Shown: one piece after another, positions 36,550 through 46,660 of the stretch
How the letters are laid out: each line of letters opens with the position of its first letter
How positions within the stretch are numbered: position 1 is the first letter of the stretch
Assembly: GCA_012103575.1 (NCBI GenBank)
Contig: WLWN01000001.1
Location: 263,792-327,791, forward strand
Direction: 5' to 3'
Length of the DNA: 64,000 nt
From: Kiritimatiellia bacterium
Lineage (GTDB): Bacteria; Verrucomicrobiota; Kiritimatiellia; WLWN01
Notes under the pieces: generated by a model
Databases searched by the model: none
What the model was told of the DNA's origin: nothing
Seen by the model: the letters and a program-made list of their open reading frames with translations, nothing else
Program-made: the position numbers and the translations under genes

Positions 36550-37476
36550 ATGATGCACATGAATCTAGCGCAACAGAACCGCGATCGGTTTTTTTCTTTT
36601 TTTACAAAAGGAAACGAAGACAACAAAGAGGTAGAAACGAAATCAATATATTATCTTCAAAAGATCATGCTTCATCCTGGAATCTGTGTATATAAGAGTA
36701 AAGCTTGGAACGCGCTCTTTGTTGCCTTCTGCTTAAAATTTTTTCTTGGGCCCCTCTGTGTTTTTTCCTTAATATGTTTCGTTGGCATTTCAGTAAGCCA
36801 TGGGCTTGTCATTGACCCCATTCGAACGAAATTGTTCGTGCCACAAGGCGTAGAAACAAACGCCAGTATCACCATTAAAAACGAAAAGCCCGATATGATT
36901 CGGATTGGTCTTCAGTTTCGAGACATGTCCAGCCAGAAAGGCGCATCTGATTGGATCAACATGGAGACCGGTGAGATTAACTTAGCTCCCTCTGAAAGCA
37001 AAACCATTTATTACAGCGTAACCGTTCCTACCAATGCGACGGGTGAGTTTTATGGGCGCATCTCTTTTCTGGATCTGCCCCCTGAAAGCGAATCCAAAGC
37101 TACGATTGGTCTTCGAACCAGTATTTCTGTTCCGCTTGTTGTTATTATTAAAGGAACAGAAGCTTATGGATTAGATATTCAAAAAGTTAATATAAAACAA
37201 CGGGGGAAACAGCCTATGCTGGAGTTTTCTGCTTTAAACACGGGAAATATACATTTGCGCCCAAAAGGAACCTGTAAAATAACCCGTGAAGGAGAGGAAG
37301 ATCCTTTTATGACCGTAGGCGTAAATGTTCAGGGTTTTCCCGTGTATCCAGGTCGCACGGAAAAACTAATGGCGAACCTAAATCGACGTATCGAAGCGGG
37401 AATCTATAAGATTAATGTCTTTTTACACGTTGAGGATGATGTCATAACAAATCATTTTTCTTTAAAAATTCCATGA
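36550..37476 (+). CDS. PapD-like periplasmic chaperone candidate
   Basis: 308 aa. A hydrophobic export segment (FLGPLCVFSLICFVGISVSHG) lies near residues 65-85; the 60 residues before it are hydrophilic, so a shorter start (ATG 36667) is possible. The mature part resembles a two-domain Ig-like chaperone: GLVIDPIRTKLFVPQGVET, then ASITIKNEKPDMIRIGLQF, INLAPSESKTIYYSVTVPTN, GRISFLDLP and a second beta domain LEFSALNTGNIHLRPKG. These match the rhythm of PapD-like and DUF916-like domains (N-terminal strand, SIxIxN, LxPxxxxxIxxxV, YYGxIxF). It lies between two genes for secreted module proteins, which fits a folding or assembly role. No usher gene is in the window. Confidence 0.6.
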   Translation: MMHMNLAQQNRDRFFSFFTKGNEDNKEVETKSIYYLQKIMLHPGICVYKSKAWNALFVAFCLKFFLGPLCVFSLICFVGISVSHGLVIDPIRTKLFVPQGVETNASITIKNEKPDMIRIGLQFRDMSSQKGASDWINMETGEINLAPSESKTIYYSVTVPTNATGEFYGRISFLDLPPESESKATIGLRTSISVPLVVIIKGTEAYGLDIQKVNIKQRGKQPMLEFSALNTGNIHLRPKGTCKITREGEEDPFMTVGVNVQGFPVYPGRTEKLMANLNRRIEAGIYKINVFLHVEDDVITNHFSLKIP

Positions 37477-37525
37477 AATTTTTTCTTGCAATACAATACA
37501 TTGTTTGGTATAGTCTGAGGTAGTC

Positions 37526-38077
37526 ATGAAGATTTTTGGCATAAAATTGATATTGGCGAATAGATTGTTTTTAAGCGTCTTTTCTATTCTTTATTTTACC
37601 TGCTTTTTCTTTCTTGTTTCGTATGGAGCTACTACAAATACTGTTGGACCCCTTGTCGTAAGATTAACGGTTGGTTCTCCGGATGCCGATGGTGATGGGA
37701 TGCCAGACGATTGGGAGACCTCTTTTTTTGGGGACACGTCCAGAGATGGAACAGGAGACCTGGATGGTGATGGGATGATCGATGTTGATGAGTTCCTGGC
37801 GGGCACGATTCCAACGGATCCCAATTCAGTCCTTCGCATTGAGTTTATAGGGGTTCAGACGAACATGGTGACCCTCATGTGGCAGTCATCGACAAATACC
37901 GATCCCAAGGCGAGACGTTATAACGTTGTGAACCTTGAAGGTCTCCTTTCGACAAATCAAACCATCGATATGAGTGGCATAGATAGCCAAGGGTTAAATA
38001 CCATGGTCTCTGTTCCCGAACAGACAAATACAACAGAAAGATTTTATTACATAAAGCTCGATCCATTTCCGAATTAA
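37526..38077 (+). CDS. secreted calcium-repeat (TSP3-like) protein
   Basis: 183 aa with a signal anchor (FLSVFSILYFTCFFFLVSYG). Mature part: DADGDGMPDDWETSFFGD and DLDGDGMIDVDEFLAGT, paired Asp-rich calcium loops of the thrombospondin type 3 / EF-hand kind, followed by a single beta domain (MVTLMWQSSTNTDPKARRYNV) similar to the C-terminal domain that accompanies such repeats in verrucomicrobial secreted proteins. It is often the terminal, surface-retention part of exported proteins; here it is a separate small protein, perhaps a pseudopilin-like or adaptor component. It is in line with the neighbouring secreted module genes and separated from them by short gaps (49 and 12 bp). Confidence 0.75.
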   Translation: MKIFGIKLILANRLFLSVFSILYFTCFFFLVSYGATTNTVGPLVVRLTVGSPDADGDGMPDDWETSFFGDTSRDGTGDLDGDGMIDVDEFLAGTIPTDPNSVLRIEFIGVQTNMVTLMWQSSTNTDPKARRYNVVNLEGLLSTNQTIDMSGIDSQGLNTMVSVPEQTNTTERFYYIKLDPFPN

Positions 38078-38089
38078 GGTAGAAGTTTA

Positions 38090-38665
38090 ATGAAGGTTAT
38101 TTACTCTGTATTTCTAAGTATAGTCTTTTTTGTTAATACCCAAGGTTCTCTGTGGGCTCAAAGTGATACGATTAGTGTCGGGGTAACGATCGAGGAGAGC
38201 TCCTCTGTTTTCCTTTCAATTGATACCACGAACTATAATTTTGGAACGATCCACTACTCAGCTAACAACCATCGCATCCTCATGGATACAAATTTAGTGG
38301 TAGACTACTTTGTCGGATCCGCGCAATCGTGGCATATTGACGTGTTTACGGAAAATCCGTTTGATTTTCCAGGGGTTGTTCATGATCAGTTTTCAGGCCT
38401 TATAGACCTTCGATTTACCACGGAGAATTTGGGCGGGGATCCGAGTAATCAGAATCTTGAAGATGATAGTATATGGACGAATTCCTGGCGATACCTTAAC
38501 GTTTCTGGTTTTACGCCCCATGCACAACTTGCAACCCCTCTTGAGCAAAATGAGCCAATTGGACCCTTAAAATGGTGGTTAGCGCTCGACTTACCCCAAT
38601 CGGGTCCCGGGCCTTCTCAGGGAACGTACACTTCGATTATTTACGTTGAACTTGTTATTGATTAG
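38090..38665 (+). CDS. small secreted module protein 2
   Basis: 191 aa with signal peptide (MKVIYSVFLSIVFFVNT, cleavage near WAQ-S). The mature part again has the module order seen at 35905: VFLSIDTTNYNFGTIHY, NHRILMDTNL, SWHIDVFTENPFDFPG, and a closing beta strand GTYTSIIYVELVID. Acidic and Asn-rich, no cysteine. Distinct enough from the 35905 protein to be a minor or tip subunit rather than a recent duplicate. Starts 12 bp after the calcium-repeat gene, so they are cotranscribed. Confidence 0.75.
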   Translation: MKVIYSVFLSIVFFVNTQGSLWAQSDTISVGVTIEESSSVFLSIDTTNYNFGTIHYSANNHRILMDTNLVVDYFVGSAQSWHIDVFTENPFDFPGVVHDQFSGLIDLRFTTENLGGDPSNQNLEDDSIWTNSWRYLNVSGFTPHAQLATPLEQNEPIGPLKWWLALDLPQSGPGPSQGTYTSIIYVELVID

Positions 38666-38669
38666 TCTT

Positions 38670-41600
38670 ATGAAAGATCTTTTTATGGATATAAATGTCC
38701 CGGCACGCGCGGATCATCCTGTGGCTGACAAAGTGATTCTCCTCTCCCTCTTGGAGAGGCTGAAAGTCTGCCTTGACCGAAGATGGCGTAACTTAAAGTA
38801 TGCCTCTTTGATGGTTCCGATTTTTTTTTTCTCTCCTTTTTCTTTCGTTTACACCGGTATCAGCTAGGACTATTTCTTGGGCGGGTCGATTATGGGACGT
38901 GAAAGATAATGAGAATACGTTAGTGGGTCCGGGTCCAAATTATTTTTCAGATAGCACGAATAATGTTTGGGTTGATGCAAATGGCTACCTTCACCTTAAA
39001 ATAGATCAGCGGGGCGGCACTAATTATACGGCAGAGATTTTTAGTCAACAAAGCTTGGGTCATGGGCGATATAGTTTCTTCGTAGATGGAAGAATTGACA
39101 ATTACGGTACTAATGTTGTCGCTGGTCTTTTTACCTATGACAGCACTTTCCCCGATGGCTCGACCAATGAGATTGATATTGAGTTTACTAAGGCATTCGT
39201 AAAAGGGAACAATGCCATTTTCTCTTCTCATCCCGTTTCGCCTGGCGATGCCCATAGTTTGGCTTATATAGTGCCGACAAATACGCTTACCATGCATTCC
39301 TTTACCTGGTTTACAAACCAAATTGATTTCAAAAGTCAAAACACGCATGACTTATTGCCTGCCCAAAGCGATATCTTCTCTCAATTTATTTATACCGGTC
39401 CAAATATTCCTGTTTCGCAGGGAACCGAAAAGGTTCGTTTGAATTTATGGCTTCTTGAAGGAGCAGCACCTGTGGATACCCAGAACTTGGAGTTGGTAGT
39501 TCGTGACTTTCAGTTTACTGAAACGAAGAGTGTTCTCTTTGACTTTGAAGATCCCAATACTCCTGTTCATGCGAATAACTGGTTTTTCTTTCAGGCATCA
39601 GGGCTTGGTGGGCGCTCGAGCGACTCCTATCAAGGGACAAATGCTATGTTTATATCTGATGACGAATCGACTCCATTTGGTGGTGCTGCCAGTCAACCTA
39701 ACCCTTCTATAGCTTCCATTCCTATCACTAACTGGGCACCCTATGACCAAATTCGATATTGGGTTAAAAGCAGCACCAATGTGACAAGTACCTTTCGCAT
39801 TAAATGTATTGAGTCCGATGGTGAACATTGGAAACAGAGTGTAGATATCATTCCAACAACAAACTATCAAGAGATCGTCTTAGGCCTTGACAATTTTGTG
39901 TTTGATCCTGAAGTGGCAGCGGTTAACGGTATTTTTGATCGGACAAATGTACTGCAGGTGATCTTTCTGGTCTTTCCCGCAGGCCATCCCACAGCAGCGA
40001 CTGCGGTTGATTATCTTGTGGATGATGTAACGTTCAATTTATCCCCTGTGGATAGTGGCGAAACCGATACCAATTCCTTGTTTAATTTTGAGACGGGTAC
40101 TGCTGACTGGTTTTTCTTTAGTACACCGAATGGGGAGGGAGGAAATTCATCACCCCTTGACGCCCATGGTGGTTTCAATGCAATGAGAATCCCCGATAAT
40201 CTGGATGGAAATGCGAATGGTCTTGCCTTTGGGGGTGCAACTATTACCTCAAACGACATTCCGATTCGTGATTGGTCTCCCCATAATTATCTTACCTATT
40301 GGACAAAAACTACCGAAAATGATATCGAGAGTACGATACATATCGAATTTAATGAGCTTCCTCTCCATACGAACGAGGCTTTAGCTGGAGATAAGTGGAC
40401 CCAGGTTGTAAATATCCCTGTATCGACCAATTACACACAGATAGAGTTAAGTTTGGATTGTGATTTTACGCGGAATGGAGGCAGTAGTGATACAAATATT
40501 GCAAATGGTCTCTTTGATCCAGCAGATATAGCCGAAGTGGTATTTGTTGTCCTTCCAGCACGCCACCCAGATCCCACCAATTCGGTTGACTTTTTTGTAG
40601 ACGATGTAGAATTTTCATCCACGTCGACTCTTCCTGCGTTGCCCTCTAACATACTATACAATTTTGAGCCGCCGTTTTGGAATCAAGGATTTAAGAAGTT
40701 TTCTCTGGGAGCGACAATAGATCTTACCCAAGATCCCAATAACCTCTATGATGGTGGAGTCGTTTCTACGCAGGCGTTAGAAGCAAGCTTTATTCTCTCT
40801 AATACGACTGTGGGTGTTTTTAATGATTGTAGAGTTCCTATTAGCGATTGGTCATCGTATAACCAGATTACTTATTGGATCAAAAAAGGAAGCGGTTCGA
40901 GTGGAGAAGACAGCAACGCAACTGTACGCTTAAAAGTCAGAGAGGGAAGTGGCGAAGCTTGGTGGCAAACAACTCCAACAGAGTTAGCAGTACAGGCCTA
41001 TGAGCAAGTTCAGCTAGATTTCTTGAGCGAATTTTCTTATTCTGAATCATTTGACAATGGTGTTTTTGATCTGACTAATATTACGGAGGTAACTTTTGTG
41101 TTTGAACAATTCCCTAGGGAGACAGACTCAGAAAAAGTTAAGACCTATTATATAGATGATATCGAACTTACGACAAATAGGCTGCCCCCTCCTCCAACAA
41201 CATTGAGTATTGAACCTTCTTCGATTGACTTTGGTGGAAATTTGATAGCGAGTCCAGGAAATTCACGGTTTAATACACTCATGGCAACGGCCACCTGGGC
41301 TACCGTTTATGCAGGTTGGCAGATTGAGTTTTATACAACCAACAACTCGCATTTCCCGGTCATTGAAAATTCCGGGAGTTCGGGTGGAAGCATGTTGTGG
41401 AAATTGACCCAGCCTAATTTTGGAGGGTGGTCAACGAATACTCCCACAGTGCCTCCAGATCCGAATAACCAATCGGATTGGACGAATTTTTATGCGTTTA
41501 TTTTTAACCCAACGAATGATGGTGCAGGTCCGGGAAGTGATGGATTTAAATCGTTGTTTGGGATCCAGTCAAATTCTCCTCAAGTTCATACGGTGCCCTT

Positions 41601-41679
41601 CGTAATAGGTGTAGAAGCGATTGGTGCTCCTACAGGGGATTATAGTGGAACGGTTTTCTTTGATTTTGTCTTTCCTTGA
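38670..41679 (+). pseudogene. large secreted GH16/CBM-like protein, frameshifted at T10 in signal peptide
   Basis: About 1000 aa in two frames joined at ten Ts (38821-38830). With nine Ts the signal segment reads VPIFFSLLFLSFTPVSA and continues without a stop into RTISWAGRLWDVKD. Order: GH16-like lectin/glucanase domain (about 38870-39520) with NEIDIEF at 39169, matching the ExDxE active-site pattern; three CBM-like beta-sandwich repeats, each opening with a FDFE/FNFE/YNFE motif and ending with a VDDVxF motif (from about 39535, 40080 and 40660); and a C-terminal module like the 35905 protein (IEPSSIDFGG ... IGVEAIGAPTGDYSG). From GTG 38899 a 926-aa cytoplasmic product is open. Likely binds or cuts beta-glucan-type polysaccharide at the cell surface. 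The T10 could be a phase switch, a mutation or an error. Confidence 0.8.
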
Positions 41680-41778
41680 TCTGCAGGCTCTATCTAGCCG
41701 CGGCTCGTATAATTCCTCCCTACAGGCGGGTGGATTATAAAATTAAATGCCGCAAAAAATGGACCTGAGAGCTTCTGT

Positions 41779-42711
41779 TCATGCGGCGATCTCCAAATCG
41801 AAACACTCCTGTGCGGGTTTGTATTCTAGGATCTTGCGAGGATAGTTGTTAATCCACTTTTCAATCTCACCAATACGGTCGATGGTATATTTTCCGATGT
41901 TGTCTCCTTTGGCGACGAAACGACGAACCATACGGTTGGCATTTTCGTTGGAGCCTGGTTCCCAGGAAGAATACGGGTGAGCATAATAGAGTTTAACACG
42001 TCTCTTTTTGCTAAATCCGGAACGTTCCATCTGCTCCACGTCGAGAAACTCGCTCCCGTTATCGGCTGTAATCGACTTGAACATCGATCTGAATGGGCCA
42101 ACTCCCATCGATCTTTCGATCGCTTTGAGGGCCTGCAGAACCGATGCCTGTGTTTTATCCGAAAGTTTTCTCACCCTTAGCATTCGGGTCTTTCTTTCTA
42201 CTAACGTCATTAAAACCGGTTTTGAAGTTCCTTTTCCGCCGACGATCAAATCCAATTCCCAGTGCCCAAATTCCTCGCGTTTTTCTACGGTCTTAGGTCG
42301 TTTTTCGATACTGGTCCTTCGGGCATGTTGCTTTTTAACCCGGCTCTTGTTTAAGAAAAGGAGCAACCACATCGGGTGAGCGTTTGTGAACAAGAATGTG
42401 CTCGCTGATAAACACGGCCGTTTCATGATGCTTTCCAAGCTTAAGCTCAGGTCCCTTGGCCGTCGCATTTAGATCATGAAGTTCCTGGGCTCGATCACTG
42501 CTGTATGCTTTCTTCTTTCGCAGCTCTGTATCGAAATGCTCTACCTCCCCACGTTTAATTTCGCGCTCTATGGTTCGACGATGCCTTCCCAGATACTGGC
42601 TATCTCCAAAGGACGTCCTGGGTTTTTGAGCATTGTTTCAATCATGATCCGTTCTTTCTGTGTCAAATGCTTGCCTTTTCGGGGATGAATACTACTCTTG
42701 ATTTGTTCCAT
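41779..42711 (-). pseudogene. IS30-family transposase, type 1, frameshifted
   Basis: Read from 42711: SSIHPRKGKHLTQKERIMIE, the N-terminal HTH of IS30, then several frame changes. The catalytic part (41779-42468) is continuous: EEFGHWELDLIVGGKG with the first Asp, SITADNGSEFLDVEQM with the second, and SSWEPGSNENANRMVRRF with the Glu. Ends EYKPAQECFDLEIAA. This element differs from the IS30 type 2 copies at 49656 and 62720 and separates the two large secreted-protein genes. Confidence 0.8.
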
Positions 42712-43162
42712 GTCTTTCTCCTTTTTTTGTCTTCTGTCGAGTTTCTAAATCTAGAAGATTTCAGCATGGAACACTCCTGTTTTACAATATCTTCTTTTGG
42801 GCATTTAATATTACAATTCTCAAAAGCCGCCATCAAAGTAGTTTTAACTTGTATTCATCATGCAAAGAATCGATCATACAACGAATGAAGTCTAACTATC
42901 TTTTATCAGCAACTAAATGGTTTCGAGTAGTGTCCCTTTCCATGTTTCTATCGTTGATGGCCTTGGCTGACGAGACCAACATCCTCTTTGATTTTGAAGG
43001 GGGTGTAACCGGATGGAATCCCTTTGGATCCTCTATTTTCCCGACAGGTATAAAGTCTACAGAGGATGCTTATGCGGGTACGAATGCTATGAGCGTTGAT
43101 CAGTTTGTATCCTTCTTGCAAACGAATCAATTTGGTGGTGTTAATAACTTCTCTCTCCAAAC

Positions 43163-44133
43163 TAGAGCGCTTCACGATAGAGGTGTCGCGATGTAGCACG
43201 AAGAAAACCAGCCGATTACTTCGTCGGGAGAAACCTCTTCGAACGCTTGTGTGATCGCTTCAGATAGTTCCTGCTGACTGCGGGCTGCAAGGCTGCCCAA
43301 CCGATTCTTTATCTTGCCCCATATTTTTTCAATGGGGTCGGAATCGGGGCTGTAGGGTGGAAGGAATCTTACATGGGCCCCACATGACTCAATGAGTTCA
43401 ATGACCTTGGGATTGTGATGGACGCGAAGATTGTCCATGATGACGATGTCTTCAGGTGAAAGAGTCGGGAGAAGAACCCGGCAAATATATTCTCCAAAAA
43501 CAGCCGTCTCTGTCGCCCCCTCCCCCTCCCCCTCCATGGCCGCTGTTGTTCCGTCCAGGCGGACCGAAGAAATCAAGGTGGTGGTACACCAATGTCCATG
43601 AGGCGTTTTGGTAAAAAGCCTGTACCCGCCCAACACCCGGCCCCGCAGACAAGTCATATTCGTTTTCGCCCCGGATTCATCAATAAAGACAAGGCGACTT
43701 GGATCAAGTTTGGCCACTTCTTGGATCCACTGCTTTCTCAAGAGATTTACATCCGCCCGGTCTTGCTCGCTGGCGTGAAGCGTTTCTTTTATACCGGCAG
43801 CCCAACCGATTCAACGCCCGCTGTACGGCCATGATCGACCCCTTCACGCCGCTCATGTTCTTGAGTTCTTCAAGCGTTGCATCGGGATGTTTGCCCACCA
43901 GTTGAGCCAACGCCTTGAGCTGCTTTCCGCTGCAGAGGGCCTGACGATGCCCACGCGGTCGGGGAGCGGTCTGTCCGGTTTCGTTGAAACGAGAGAGCCC
44001 ACGCTGAAACGTTCTAAGATCTACACGATAAGAAGATGCGATATCGGCCTGGGAACCTTTGCCCATTTTGTAGGCATCTATCGCACGCCGCCGGATTTCT
44101 GCTAATGAGGCATTTCAATCGTTAAATGCTTTA
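43163..44133. mobile_element. IS630-type element B, copy 2
   Basis: About 970 bp with both inverted ends; inserted at TA within the second large secreted-protein gene. It lacks about 45 bp near its right end (the start of the first transposase frame) and has a 6-bp longer GGGGGA-type run in the catalytic frame than copy 1 (GEGEGATE). Confidence 0.88.
43172..43741 (-). CDS. IS630-type B transposase, catalytic ORF (copy 2)
   Basis: 189 aa, LVFIDESGAKTNMTC, IVIMDNLRVHHNPKV and YSPDSDPIEKIW; two extra residues from a Gly-Glu repeat. The HTH frame (43704-44066) has lost its start through the right-end deletion, so the copy is probably non-autonomous. Confidence 0.85.
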   Translation of the reverse strand: MRKQWIQEVAKLDPSRLVFIDESGAKTNMTCLRGRVLGGYRLFTKTPHGHWCTTTLISSVRLDGTTAAMEGEGEGATETAVFGEYICRVLLPTLSPEDIVIMDNLRVHHNPKVIELIESCGAHVRFLPPYSPDSDPIEKIWGKIKNRLGSLAARSQQELSEAITQAFEEVSPDEVIGWFSSCYIATPLS

Positions 44134-44979
44134 ATGATTGGTTAACCTATAATCAACTGAGTCTTTTTATAAAAAGCGCACCGGATTCTTTAGAATCTGG
44201 GGTGGCTGTTGAGTTGGGGTTAACCGAATCTAACGGGCAGAGCTGGGGGGGCCGTAATGCCTATTATGCTTACAACCACCTACCAAAATGTGAAAGTAGA
44301 TCTATATTCAAGCATCTCGAGTGGTCTCCAGATAACGGAACATGGATCGATTACTAACTTTATATTGGAATTGACAAATGTTACTGCGGTTTCTGTTGGT
44401 TTTAAAAAGATAGCAGAGCATACTCCTGGGGTTGCTTTGGTTGAGCACTTTGTTGATGAAATTGCGTTGATCTCCAGTGCACCTCCTGCCACTACATTTA
44501 ATATTGAGCCTACCTCGGTTTCGTTTACGAATCCGCTAATTGCCTCTCCGGGAAATTATCGGTTTATTACCCCCGCGATCACGGCTTCTTGGTTTTCTGT
44601 CGATACAGATTGGAAAATCAAATATTATACAACAAACCTTTCACATCGTCCAGTCATAGAACGTATCGGTGACTCCAGCGGAAACGGTATGTTATGGAAA
44701 TTAACTCAACCGAACTTCGGCGGGTGGTCGGTCGAAGCAATCACAATGCCGCCTAATCCGAATATCCAGTCTAATTGGACCATTTTTTATGCGTTTATTT
44801 TTAACCCAATTAACGATGGGCCAGGAGAGGGAACTGACGGGTTTAAATCAAGCTTTGCTGTTCAATCAAACTCTCCTCCAGAGCACACAACACCTTTTTT
44901 CATAGGCGTCGAAGCCTTTGGTGTCCCTCCGGGAAGTTATGGGGGAAACGTTTTCTTTGATTTTGTTATTAACCCTTGA

Positions 44980-45100
44980 TATATAGTCATTTCCAGTCTC
45001 GGATAATCTATATGATTCGACGTTTGGCCCGGGTATTATTGCCCCAGAAAACCTAGCCAGGCCTTCTTCTGTCTTTTGTGGAAGTTCTATCCCAATCTTG
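44980..45100. other. short intergenic, no gene
   Basis: 120 bp between the second secreted-protein gene and the broken left end of IS630 copy 3. Nothing recognisable. Confidence 0.4.
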
Positions 45101-45873
45101 CAGGCCCTCTACAGCGGAAAGCAGCTCAAGGCGTTGGCTCAACTGGGGGGGCAAACATCCCGATGCAACGCTTGAAGAACTCAAGAACATGAGCGGCGTG
45201 AAGGGGTCGATCATGGCCGTACAGCGGGCGTTGAATCGGTTTCCCGGTTATAAAAGAAACGCTTCACGCCAGCGAGCAAGACCGGGCGGATGTAAATCTC
45301 TTGAGAAAGCAGTGGATCCAAGAGGTGGCCAAACTTGATCCAAGTCGCCTTGTCTTTATTGATGAATCCGGGGCAAAAACGAATATGACTCGTCTGCGGG
45401 GCCGGGCGTTGGGCGGGAACAGGCTTTTTGCCAAAACGCCTCATGGACATTGGTGTACCACTACCTTGATTTCTTCGGTCCGCCTGGACGGAACAACAGC
45501 GGCCATGGAAGTGGAGGGGGCGACAGAGACGGCTGTTTTTGGAGAATATATTCGCCGGGTTTTTCTCCCGACTCTTTCACCTAAAGACATCGTCATCATG
45601 GACAATCTTCGCGTCCATCACAATCCCAAGGTCATTGAACTCATTGAGTCATGTGGGGCCCATGTAAGATTCCTTCCACCCTATAGCCCCGATTCCAACC
45701 CCATTGAAAAAATGTGGGACAAGATAAAGAATCGGTTGGGCAGCCTTGCAGCCCGCAGTCAGCAGGAACTATCTGAAGCGCTCACACAAGCGTTCGAAGA
45801 GGTTTCTCCCGACGAGGTAATCGGCTGGTTTTCTTCGTGCTACATCGCGACACCTCTATCGTGAAGCGCTCTA
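45101..45873. mobile_element. IS630-type element B, copy 3, left-truncated
   Basis: The sequence enters at CAGGCCCTCTACAGCGG, about 230 bp inside the element, so the left end and HTH start are missing. The right end (GCGCTCTA at 45866-45873) is intact. It carries a G7 where other copies have G6, and an 8-bp-type change near 45238, both breaking the first frame. Confidence 0.85.
45301..45864 (+). CDS. IS630-type B transposase, catalytic ORF (copy 3)
   Basis: 187 aa with an intact DDE set (LVFIDESGAKTNMTR, IVIMDNLRVHHNPKV, YSPDSNPIEKMW). Without the HTH half and the left end it cannot form a mobile unit. Confidence 0.85.
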   Translation: MRKQWIQEVAKLDPSRLVFIDESGAKTNMTRLRGRALGGNRLFAKTPHGHWCTTTLISSVRLDGTTAAMEVEGATETAVFGEYIRRVFLPTLSPKDIVIMDNLRVHHNPKVIELIESCGAHVRFLPPYSPDSNPIEKMWDKIKNRLGSLAARSQQELSEALTQAFEEVSPDEVIGWFSSCYIATPLS

Positions 45874-45879
45874 GCTTAG

Positions 45880-46386
45880 GAAGTTTGTCTACGGGTACAC
45901 CGTTAAGGATTAGACGTGCAGCTTCGGTTTCTGTGAGGTTCATGGCGCTGAAACGTTCTAGATAGGTGGCAACCTCCTCGGGATTGTCTCGGATGGTCCG
46001 CCTGATCTGCGCTTGATATGCTCGATGGTTTTGGCTCGGCGAAGGAGGTGTTGGGAGGTTTGACGATTCCGATCAATGAGATGGTCGTACCTGAATAAGC
46101 CGTAGGGATCCCGATAGGATACAGGATTGTTTTTGGCAACAACCCCATCGAAAGGAATCGGATCTGAACTATGCGTTATATGCGGATTTTTTGTACAGGC
46201 AGCGGGTTTTTCCTTAACCTCAGGTCTTTCCAAAAGTTCTAAATGGGGCGGTTCTTTTTCGCTTTGCAATGATGAGACAGGTTCAGGATTGTTCCAGATC
46301 ACTTTAAGGGATGCCTGTTTTTCCACTTGAAATGTGGCGAGATCAGGGGCACTACTTCCTGCGATGAATGGCATCAATTTCGACAT
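45880..46386 (-). pseudogene. hypothetical protein, frameshifted and truncated by IS630 copy 3
   Basis: Starts at 46386 (MSKLMPFIAGSSAPDLATFQ). A middle part has YRDPYGLFRYDHLIDRNRQT and LLRRAKTIEHI. Near 46016 the frame shifts and continues AQIRRTIRDNPEEVATYLER, FSAMNLTETEAARLILNG and DKLPK before the IS end. The last part, helical with regularly spaced charged residues, resembles a small regulatory or chaperone-like helical domain, but I do not recognise the family. No signal peptide. Confidence 0.5.
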
Positions 46387-46477
46387 GTTCGAAAGTCTAC
46401 GAATTTATAGAGGGGAAAACCAGTTTTCTGTGGCTTAAAAAAACGAACTATTCATCTTTCAACTGAAGGGAAGTTAA

Positions 46478-46660
46478 CTACCAAAAAAGAGTCTTAAGTT
46501 TCGGAACAAGCTCAAAGTGCTGGTCACGATGACCCAATGACAAGCCATAACGTCTAGCCGATGCTGCAATCCAAATGTCATTATCAGGAATGGGGGTTCC
46601 CTTTTTTTTATGCAAATGAGGGATGATCACACTGCTATCAAGAAGAAGGTTACCATTCAC
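46478..46660 (-). pseudogene. PIN-domain toxin (VapC-like), internally deleted
   Basis: GTG 46660 starts inside the antitoxin end (11-bp overlap). The N-terminus GNLLLDSSVIIPHLHKKK is a PIN start with the first Asp; it then jumps to PIPDNDIWIAASARRYGLSL and GHRDQHFELV, the C-terminal PIN acidic cluster. About 60 residues between them are missing compared with the usual 130-aa VapC. No ribonuclease activity is expected. Confidence 0.7.

Larger units (their letters stand above)
42885..44979 (+). pseudogene. second large secreted CBM/module protein, interrupted by IS630 and frameshifted at G7
   Basis: The N-terminal part (42885-43162) has a signal peptide (WFRVVSLSMFLSLMALA) and begins NILFDFEGGVTGWNPFG, a CBM-like repeat opening. 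IS630 copy 2 follows. The reading resumes at 44134 (NDWLTYNQLSLFIKSAPDSL), breaks at a run of seven Gs (44245-44251), and continues in the next frame (MPIMLTTTYQNVKVDLYSS). With six Gs the passage NGQSW-GAVMPIMLTTTYQ aligns with the equivalent SDGEHW...IIPTTNYQ repeat of the protein at 38670. The C-terminus (about 44500-44979) is the shared module (IEPTSVSFTN, GNYRF, WKLTQPNFGGW, IGVEAFGVPPGSYGG). A truncated paralogue without the GH16 domain. Confidence 0.8.

Noticed and set aside
37486..37514. TTGCAA-17-TATAGT as promoter of the calcium-repeat protein gene
   Set aside because: It would start transcription about four bases before the start codon and exclude the GAGG ribosome site; the gene more likely belongs to the upstream operon.
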